Source: an uncultured Selenomonadales bacterium (lineage in GTDB: Bacteria > Bacillota > Negativicutes > Selenomonadales > Selenomonadaceae). Taken from it: DNA of 19,305 nt. Shown here one piece after another: positions 14,674 to 19,305 of the stretch. A program made the translations under genes and the position numbers. Where the stretch lies: NCBI GenBank assembly GCA_937910665.1, contig CALEPR010000165.1, forward strand, positions 1 to 19,305, in the 5' to 3' direction. Each line of letters starts with the position of its first letter. Position 1 is the first letter of the stretch. The notes beneath the pieces are model-generated. The model saw only the letters and a list, made by a program, of their open reading frames with translations, did not search any database and was not told where the DNA came from.

Positions 14674-15171
14674 ATGAAGGAAATTTTCACAAGGACAAGC
14701 GTCAGGAGTTTTGAAGATAAACCTGTCGAGAAGGAAATTATTTTGAAAATTTTGAAGGCGGCGTTTGCGTCTCCTTCGGCGAAAAATCAGCAGCCTTGGG
14801 AATTTTTTGTAGTCACCAACAAAGAAGCTCTGCAAAGACTTGGAAAAGTTCAACCTTACGCCTTCCCCGCCGCGAAAGCTCCTGCGGCGATTGTAATCGC
14901 TTACAAAAAAGAAGGTTTGCCGGTTCCGGAAAAAGCTCAAATTGACTGCGCGATTGCCACAGAAAATATTTGGTTGGCTTGCGAAGAATTTGGACTGGGT
15001 GGAGTTATGTTGGGAATTGCTCCTGATGCTGAAAGAATGAAAGCGACGGCTGAGGCGATTAACTTGCCGGAAAATTTGGCGGCGTTCACAATTTTTCCTT
15101 TCGGCTATCCAAGTAAAAAACATCAGCAAGAAGATCGCTGGGACGAAAATAAAATTCACTTCGTCGAGTAA
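14674..15171 (+). CDS. Nitroreductase family protein (FMN)
   Basis: A 165-residue small nitroreductase. Start ATG 14674 follows AGAGGAG. N-terminal RTSVRSFEDKPVE carries the Arg-x-Ser-x-Arg FMN phosphate contact; ASPSAKNQQPWEFFVVT is the FMN-binding loop; AIATENIWLACEEFGLGGVM with LGI forms the dimer/FMN helix, and FPFGYPSKK is the usual C-terminal segment. Such proteins reduce quinones, flavins or nitro compounds with NAD(P)H; the physiological substrate cannot be told. 15 nt behind dapB, so probably the last gene of that transcript; a terminator follows at 15206-15246. Confidence 0.93.
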   Translation: MKEIFTRTSVRSFEDKPVEKEIILKILKAAFASPSAKNQQPWEFFVVTNKEALQRLGKVQPYAFPAAKAPAAIVIAYKKEGLPVPEKAQIDCAIATENIWLACEEFGLGGVMLGIAPDAERMKATAEAINLPENLAAFTIFPFGYPSKKHQQEDRWDENKIHFVE

Positions 15172-15205
15172 AATTTTTTCGCGACGATAATTTTTTTTCA
15201 ACAAT

Positions 15206-15246
15206 CTGATTAGGTGTCTTTTGACAAATTCATCAGGTTTTTTTTT
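15206..15246 (+). terminator. Rho-independent terminator after the nitroreductase gene
   Basis: CTGAT (15206-15210) pairs with ATCAG (15232-15236); inside it TGTC (15215-15218) pairs with GACA (15223-15226) around a TTTT loop. Nine T follow (15238-15246). It would end the long Ter-dapB-nitroreductase transcript. Confidence 0.6.
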
Positions 15247-15249
15247 AAT
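15221..15249 (+). promoter_or_regulatory. ribE promoter overlapping the upstream terminator
   Basis: TTGACA (15221-15226), 17 nt, TTTAAT (15244-15249); expected start near 15256, then GGAG (15262-15265) and the ribE TTG at 15275. The -35 box is the loop and descending arm of the terminator hairpin. No FMN riboswitch fits in this leader. Confidence 0.6.
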
Positions 15250-15274
15250 TATTTTTGGAACGGAGTTGAAAAAT

Positions 15275-15901
15275 TTGTTCACGGGAATTATTGAGGAAGT
15301 TGGCAGACTGAAAAATTTTGACGGCGAAAAAATTGAAATATTTTGCTCAAAAGTTTTGGAAGATATAAAAATCGGCGACAGTATTTCCACGAACGGAATT
15401 TGTTTGACTGTCACCGACTTTGCAGAAAATTTTTTTGCAGCGGACGTTATGCCTGAAACTTTTAGAAGAACTTCGCTTGCCGAACTTCACGCAGACGGAG
15501 TTGTAAATCTTGAACGCGCCATGAAAATTTCTGACAGATTTGGCGGACATATTGTGAGCGGTCATATTGACGGCACAGGAAAAATTTTAAATCTCCGCAC
15601 GGAAGGCAATGCGGTTTTTATAAACATTTCTGCAGAAAAAAATTTGTTGCAACAAATCGCCGAAAAAGGTTCTGTTGCTTTGGACGGAATAAGTTTGACA
15701 GTTGTCAAGGCGACGGAGGAAAATTTTTCTGTGTCAATGATTCCTCACACTCGCGAAGTCACAAATTTTAAATTTAAACGCATCGGCAGTCTTGTGAACA
15801 TTGAAACAGATATCTTAGCGAAGTACATTGACAGATTGATAAATTTTAAAAATGTGTCGCAGACTTTGACTAAAGATTTTTTATCGGCAAATGGATTTTA
15901 G
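15275..15901 (+). CDS. ribE: Riboflavin synthase alpha chain RibE
   Basis: Dismutates two 6,7-dimethyl-8-ribityllumazine to riboflavin. 208 residues from TTG 15275, chosen because GGAG lies 9 nt upstream and the protein then starts MFTGIIEEVG, the family's invariant N-terminus. Two lumazine-binding repeats are visible: about 1-95 (NGICLTVTDF, VNLERAM) and 96-190 (GGHIVSGHIDGTG, VALDGISLTV, IPHT, VNIETDILAKY). It stands alone; ribD, ribBA and ribH are not in the window. A promoter overlapping the terminator just upstream probably gives it its own transcript. Confidence 0.96.
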   Translation: MFTGIIEEVGRLKNFDGEKIEIFCSKVLEDIKIGDSISTNGICLTVTDFAENFFAADVMPETFRRTSLAELHADGVVNLERAMKISDRFGGHIVSGHIDGTGKILNLRTEGNAVFINISAEKNLLQQIAEKGSVALDGISLTVVKATEENFSVSMIPHTREVTNFKFKRIGSLVNIETDILAKYIDRLINFKNVSQTLTKDFLSANGF

Positions 15902-15946
15902 AATAAAAAAAATAACAGACAAATTTGGAAATTGAAATTGAAGAAG

Positions 15947-16050
15947 GGGCGAATCAGATTGAAACGATCAGCAAAAATTTTTCGATGCGCTCCGAAACGC
16001 TCGGCAAATAAGCTGAAACATTTTAAGGATCGTTCACAATTTCATCGCCC
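15947..16050. other. Structured stretch between ribE and the PaaK-like gene; possible ncRNA or decayed gene
   Basis: The 226-nt spacer 15902-16127 has no clear gene. Nested inverted repeats are present: GGGCGA (15947-15952)/TCGCCC (16045-16050), AACGATC (15963-15969)/GATCGTT (16028-16034), AGC (15970-15972)/GCT (16012-16014) and CCGA (15992-15995)/TCGG (16001-16004). No U-run follows on either strand, so it is not a simple terminator. Short frames also cross it, but none is convincing. It could be a small RNA, a bidirectional barrier between convergent genes, or remains of a gene. Confidence 0.3.
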
Positions 16051-16127
16051 ACGCGATTACATCTGTCTTATCAATTTTTCCGAATTTGTCTAACAAAAAA
16101 AAGTTTGATTTCCAAAAAATTTTTCTA

Positions 16128-17123
16128 CTACTCACCATTGTTGCCAACTTGAGTGTAAGGCGTGGCGATTCTGATAAAAGTTCTGCCGCATCGGCAAGGC
16201 TGACTCATTTTTCGAACTGCTTGACCTGTCCTGTAACGAATCAACGGCATCGCCTGTGCGGTTAAATTTGTGACAACAAGTTCGCCCATAACGTCGGCTT
16301 CTTCAATAATTTCTTCCGAATTAAATTTAACAATCTCGGCAAGATAATTGTCCTCTTGAATGTGATGACCTGAAACACTGCTGCACTGGAAAAATATTCC
16401 TGCCGTTCCGATCTCCGCAGGCGCGAACAAATTAAAAATTTCTGTGCCTGCCCGCGCCTCGATATGTTGTTGCAGAGGATTTTGAATATTGTTGACGTTG
16501 ATACAGAGAATTTTTTTAATCGAGTAGTCGATAATATTTTTCCAAGTCGCCTGAAGTTGGATAATCAACTGCATGACAAGTTGCGGAGTGCTGATCAAAG
16601 TATCCAGACTAAATTTTTCTAAAATTTTCAGCCAGTAACGATAATCTGTGCCGAGCGGAATGACAGTCGCGCCGATCGATTCCAGCGCATAAAGAACATC
16701 TAAAAATTTTCCGTCCGCCAAATCTCCCTGAAGTCCCACCGACGAACTTCTGTTAATTCCTGCGGCGGCAAGACAGCGAGTCATCATTTCCACGTCTTGC
16801 TGAATGTCGCCTTTGGTATAAAATTTTGCGATGTCTCCTCCGCCAACTTCTGCGGCATGGCAAATGCGGACGATACTCGACAGCGGCAAAGTTAAAAAAT
16901 CTTGCGAATCAGTTCTGTTAATTTCTTCCAAAGTCAGGAACGGAATTTTTTTTACGTCGGCAAGGGTCTGAATATCTTCAACTTTTAAATTTGCCTCGTC
17001 AAAACTTTTTTTGTAGAAAGAACTTTTTTCGTACGCCCAACCGACAATTTTCTTCAGCCGTTCCAGTTGCAAATTTTCCAGTGTCTCGCGATCCATTTTT
17101 TCAAGTTTTTCATTCGCATACAT
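16128..17123 (-). CDS. Degenerate phenylacetate-CoA-ligase-like (AMP-binding) protein
   Basis: 331 residues from ATG 17123 (GGAG 9 nt upstream). It follows the PaaK family along its length: N-terminal LQLERLKKIVGWAYEKSSFY, ESIGATVIPLG, LISTPQLVMQL, HHIQEDNYLAEIV, GELVVTNLTAQAMPLIRYRT and CRCGRTFIRIATP. Key catalytic parts are changed: the Ser/Thr/Gly-rich ATP loop is replaced by HAAEVGGGDIAKFYT (89-103), the ribose-binding Asp after RYRTG is Gln301, and the protein stops where the C-terminal domain with the catalytic Lys should begin, about 100 residues short. The frame has no internal stops, so it is maintained or only recently decaying. Probably not an active ligase. It lies behind cheR and likely shares its transcript. 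Confidence 0.75.
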   Translation of the reverse strand: MYANEKLEKMDRETLENLQLERLKKIVGWAYEKSSFYKKSFDEANLKVEDIQTLADVKKIPFLTLEEINRTDSQDFLTLPLSSIVRICHAAEVGGGDIAKFYTKGDIQQDVEMMTRCLAAAGINRSSSVGLQGDLADGKFLDVLYALESIGATVIPLGTDYRYWLKILEKFSLDTLISTPQLVMQLIIQLQATWKNIIDYSIKKILCINVNNIQNPLQQHIEARAGTEIFNLFAPAEIGTAGIFFQCSSVSGHHIQEDNYLAEIVKFNSEEIIEEADVMGELVVTNLTAQAMPLIRYRTGQAVRKMSQPCRCGRTFIRIATPYTQVGNNGE

Positions 17124-17154
17124 TGTGAAATTTCTCCTTCGGTCGAAATTTTTT

Positions 17155-17218
17155 TTAATTAAGAATTATGAACTAAGAATTTTTAACTCCTCATTTCTCA
17201 TTCCTAATTCCTAATTAT
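17155..17218. repeat. Degenerate 7-bp tandem repeat covering the cheR stop
   Basis: Nine heptamers in two phases one base apart: TTAATTA, AGAATTA, TGAACTA, AGAATTT (17155-17182), then TAACTCC, TCATTTC, TCATTCC, TAATTCC, TAATTAT (17184-17218). The second block matches the plsX array closely. The cheR stop codon (17215-17217) lies inside the last unit. Confidence 0.8.
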
Positions 17219-18000
17219 TTTTCAGGTTTCTGGTAGAAGAAAGGTTGGAAACTTGTATAACCGAGTTTGCGGAAATTTAAAATTGCTTCCGTCGCGCCGA
17301 CGAATAAAATACCGCCCGGTTTCAGTGACTCGAAGAAATGACCATAAAGTTGGTCTTTCGCCTCTTCAGTGAAGTAGATAACAACATTTCTGCACAAAAT
17401 CAAATCAAAGCCGGTTTCAAATTTATCTTTCAGCAAGTTGTGACGTTTGAACTCGACGGCAGATTTAATTTCAGGTTTGACAAGATAAGTTCCGGCAGGA
17501 GTTTTTGTAAAATATTTTGCCTTGCGAGCGGGATCCATCGCTTTAAGTTCGTTGTCGGTGTATTCTCCTTTGCGAGCCTTCGCAAGAATATCGACATCAA
17601 GATCGCTTGCCAAAATTCTGTGGCGGACGTTCGGAGTTAATTCTTTCATGATAATCGACAGCGAATAAGGTTCCGCGCCAATCGAACAGCCCGCGCTCCA
17701 GATATTGAGCTTGGGAGATTTTTTCAGCAGGTGAGGGATAATTTCTTTTTCAATTTTGGAAAATTTGTCGGGGTTGCGGAAAAATTCCGACACGTTAATT
17801 GTCAGGTATTCGATAAATTCTGCAAAATCATCTTTATTTTTCACGACGTGATCAAAGTAGGCGGTAAAAGTTTTAAACTCAGAGCGTGTAACCAAATTTC
17901 CGATGCGACGTTTCATCTGCGGTTCTTTATAAAGTTGCAAGTCAATACCTGTTTTGTCATTCAATTTTTTCTTAAACAGTTCCCAATCCTTTTCGTCCAT
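17215..18000 (-). CDS. cheR: Chemotaxis protein methyltransferase CheR
   Basis: Methylates glutamates of chemoreceptors with S-adenosylmethionine. 261 residues, usual length. N-terminal all-alpha domain (1-65), then TINVSEFFRNPDKF (67-80); the SAM-binding motif is WSAGCSIGAEPYSLSI (101-116), followed by ASDLDVDILAKAR (131-143) and RNVVIYF (204-210), with LKPGGILFVGATE in the last strand. Ends GYTSFQPFFYQK as in most CheR. Start ATG 18000 has GAGGAGGAG. Own promoter at 18037-18065. No other che or flagellar gene is adjacent; its presence shows the cell has a chemosensory system. Confidence 0.95.
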   Translation of the reverse strand: MDEKDWELFKKKLNDKTGIDLQLYKEPQMKRRIGNLVTRSEFKTFTAYFDHVVKNKDDFAEFIEYLTINVSEFFRNPDKFSKIEKEIIPHLLKKSPKLNIWSAGCSIGAEPYSLSIIMKELTPNVRHRILASDLDVDILAKARKGEYTDNELKAMDPARKAKYFTKTPAGTYLVKPEIKSAVEFKRHNLLKDKFETGFDLILCRNVVIYFTEEAKDQLYGHFFESLKPGGILFVGATEAILNFRKLGYTSFQPFFYQKPEK

Positions 18001-18036
18001 AAGTATCTCCTCCTCAAAAATTTATAATATGAATGC

Positions 18037-18065
18037 ATTTTAACAGAGCAGAATAATAATTTCAA
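18037..18065 (-). promoter_or_regulatory. Sigma70-type promoter of cheR
   Basis: On the minus strand: TTGAAA (18065-18060), 17 nt, TAAAAT (18042-18037). Expected start near 18030, about 30 nt before the cheR ATG. Confidence 0.65.
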
Positions 18066-18085
18066 CATAAAAAATTTTCTAACGC

Positions 18086-18115
18086 TTGACGTTAATTTTG
18101 TAAGGGTGATAAAAT
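18086..18115 (+). promoter_or_regulatory. Sigma70-type promoter of the asparaginase gene
   Basis: TTGACG (18086-18091), 18 nt, TAAAAT (18110-18115); expected start near 18122, with GGAGG at 18131-18135 and ATG at 18145. It stands divergent to the cheR promoter with 20 bp between them. Confidence 0.65.
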
Positions 18116-18144
18116 TCTGCAAAAAGTTTTGGAGGTTTTTGGAA

Positions 18145-18930
18145 ATGAGCGAAATTGTTTTACATTATACAAGGGCAGGTCACATTGAAAATATTCATCG
18201 CGGAGACGTGGCGGCGGTGAATTGTTCGGGAGAAATTATTCACTCGGTCGGAAATGCAAAATTGCCGATGTTCTGGAGGAGTGCAGCGAAACCTTTTCAA
18301 GCATTGCCTTTCGTGAAAAATGGCGGACTTGAAAAATATAATTTGTCGCAGGAAGAACTTGCAGTTTTAGTTTCCAGTCACAGCGGCGAGGACAATCATG
18401 TTGCGCTTGTCAGAGGAATTTTGAAAAAACTTGGCGTTGATGAATCTGTTTTGGATTGCGGCGTACTTCGTCCGCTGAACAGCAAAGTTTTCAAGCGCAT
18501 GATTAAAAATGACGAAGAATTTTTGCCGGTTCACAATCAATGCTCGGGAAAACATTCGCAGATAATCGCGTTGGCAATTATGCTCGGTGTTCCTGTGGAA
18601 GGTTATGTTAAACCTGAACACGAGGCTGAGAAACTTATTTTCAAACATGTTGCGATGGCTGCGAAAGTTCCTGAGGACAAATTGGAAATTGGGATCGACG
18701 GCTGCGGAGTTCCTGTTTTTTATCTGCCGCTTTACAATATGGCGTTGGCTTATGCGAGACTTTCCACGCCGAAACTTGGCGACTGGGGCGACTATGAAGT
18801 TGCCGCTACAAAAATTCGCGACGCTATGTCAAGTTATCCGCAAGTTGTCAGCGGCACAGGCAGAATCGATCTTTCAGTTCCTGAAATCACGAAAGGAAGA
18901 ATTATTGCAAAAATTCCGTCAAACAAATAA
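18145..18930 (+). CDS. L-asparaginase II family protein, C-terminally truncated
   Basis: Hydrolyses asparagine to aspartate in related enzymes (thermolabile/Rhizobium-type asparaginase II family). Start ATG 18145 with GGAGG 9 nt upstream; an in-frame ATP-independent earlier start at 18106 lies within the promoter and is unlikely. Family motifs: YTRAGHIENIHRGDVAAVN, WRSAAKPFQALPFV, SSHSGEDNHVA, CSGKHSQIIALA, GIDGCGVPVFYLPLYNMA and SSYPQVVSGTGRIDL. The product is 261 residues, whereas the family usually has about 330; the match ends near AKI (codon ending 18915) and four foreign-looking residues follow before the stop. At the same point the DNA composition changes. The C-terminal part normally completes the fold, so the product is probably inactive, if the junction is real. 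Confidence 0.85.
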   Translation: MSEIVLHYTRAGHIENIHRGDVAAVNCSGEIIHSVGNAKLPMFWRSAAKPFQALPFVKNGGLEKYNLSQEELAVLVSSHSGEDNHVALVRGILKKLGVDESVLDCGVLRPLNSKVFKRMIKNDEEFLPVHNQCSGKHSQIIALAIMLGVPVEGYVKPEHEAEKLIFKHVAMAAKVPEDKLEIGIDGCGVPVFYLPLYNMALAYARLSTPKLGDWGDYEVAATKIRDAMSSYPQVVSGTGRIDLSVPEITKGRIIAKIPSNK

Positions 18931-18951
18931 ATCATTTTTCATTGACATGCC

Positions 18952-19010
18952 AATGCTCCCCGTCCGGCAGATCAGCGTTCCAGCCGCTGCCGAACAGGGA
19001 GCATTTTTCT
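18952..19010 (+). terminator. Strong hairpin with plus-strand U-run at the mntP 3' side
   Basis: AATGCTCCC (18952-18960) pairs with GGGAGCATT (18997-19005), and CGGCAG (18965-18970) with CTGCCG (18987-18992) inside. On the plus strand the stem runs into TTTTTCTATTT. It is a plausible terminator for plus-strand transcripts; read on the minus strand behind mntP it has no U-run. Confidence 0.6.
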
Positions 19011-19018
19011 ATTTGATC

Positions 19019-19305
19019 TTATCCTGCAATCATATGAGAAATGAAAATCTTCAGACCAATGCCGATCAGCAGCAATCCACCGAAAATCTGTGCCTTGCTG
19101 CTCAAATGTGCGCCAAAGCGTTTGCCTGCCAGCACACCGCAAATGCTGAGGCTGCATGTCACCGCCGCAATGATTCCGACTGCAATACTGACCGAAAAGG
19201 AGCCGAGTGCCGCAAAGCTGATTCCGACCGCAAGTGCGTCGATCGCCGTGGCAATGCCTTGTAGCAGCAATAGCTTCCATGTCATCTGTGTTTCCTGCTG
19301 TGCCC
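19019..19305 (-). CDS. mntP: Manganese efflux pump MntP, C-terminal part (5' end outside window)
   Basis: The frame is open to the right edge (95 codons plus stop), so the N-terminal half lies outside. The visible part is the second half of MntP: a short hydrophilic loop (AQQETQ) then three membrane segments, with IATAIDALAVGISFAAL containing the conserved Asp of the second repeat, IAVGIIAAVTCSLSICGVL, and AQIFGGLLLIGIGLKIFISH as the last helix, as in E. coli MntP. MntP exports Mn2+ across the cytoplasmic membrane. Codon use and GC are clearly unlike the rest of the window: the AAA/ATT/TTT-rich style stops before this gene. An internal ATG at 19285 is not the true start. Confidence 0.88.
   Translation of the reverse strand, partial: AQQETQMTWKLLLLQGIATAIDALAVGISFAALGSFSVSIAVGIIAAVTCSLSICGVLAGKRFGAHLSSKAQIFGGLLLIGIGLKIFISHMIAG

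Noticed and set aside
15172..15274. FMN riboswitch before ribE
   Set aside because: The leader after the promoter is only about 20 nt, and none of the conserved RFN-element blocks can be seen upstream.
15960..16094. 44-residue plus-strand frame from TTG 15960 (KRSAKIFRCAPKRSANK...)
   Set aside because: The upstream GGGG is 10 nt away but the product is basic and low in complexity, has no recognisable family and lies within the inverted repeats.
18587..19264. 225-residue plus-strand frame across the asparaginase/mntP junction
   Set aside because: It is out of frame with asparaginase and antisense to mntP. Its later part is a Cys/Arg-rich shadow of a membrane protein gene.
1..19305. tRNA, rRNA, insertion sequences or integrase genes
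   Set aside because: No cloverleaf or rRNA-like stretch and no transposase or integrase frame was recognised on either strand.

Overview
The window looks like an AT-rich chromosome segment of a Firmicute, most likely a Negativicutes/Selenomonadales-type bacterium. This rests on the fatty-acid gene order yceD-rpmF-plsX-fabK-fabD, a FabK-type enoyl-ACP reductase, dapB (meso-DAP peptidoglycan), a flagellar-type cheR, strong GGAGG ribosome binding sites, frequent TTG starts and sigma70-like promoters with a TAAAAT -10 box. The assignment is inference; no rRNA or tRNA is present to confirm it.

Left part, minus strand (1-7054). From right to left: two uncharacterised proteins (5805-7054); the lipid/ribosome operon yceD-rpmF-plsX-fabK-fabD (5602-1743), closed by a terminator; then a separately promoted unit with a DUF4446 membrane protein and a TerD/TerA-like protein that runs off the left edge.

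Centre, plus strand (7200-15171). A compact array holds a TerY-like vWA protein, a PP2C phosphatase, a Ser/Thr kinase with zinc ribbon and FHA-like tail, a TPR/SH3 lipoprotein, an M14 carboxypeptidase lipoprotein and a beta-helix/TerD fusion protein. dapB and a nitroreductase follow without a visible terminator. The first three match the TerY-P kinase/phosphatase/vWA triad (compare E. coli yegL-pphC-yegI) of Ter stress-response systems. The two lipoproteins and the beta-helix-TerD protein give it an apparent cell-envelope arm, which is the most interesting part of the window. A plausible model: the triad senses and signals by phosphorylation inside the cell, TerD-domain proteins are its Ca2+-binding effectors, and the lipoproteins sense or trim peptidoglycan, with dapB supplying the meso-DAP they would meet.

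Right part (15172-19305). ribE has its own promoter overlapping the upstream terminator. A structured stretch of unknown function follows. On the minus strand lie a degenerate, C-terminally short phenylacetate-CoA-ligase-like gene and cheR. On the plus strand is an asparaginase II that breaks off about 70-80 residues early. At about 18916-18935 the composition changes sharply to higher GC, and the last gene is the 3' part of mntP. This junction may be a real rearrangement or an assembly chimera.

A second theme is a family of degenerate 7-bp tandem repeats at five places, four just behind minus-strand genes and one inside the TerD/TerA-like coding sequence.
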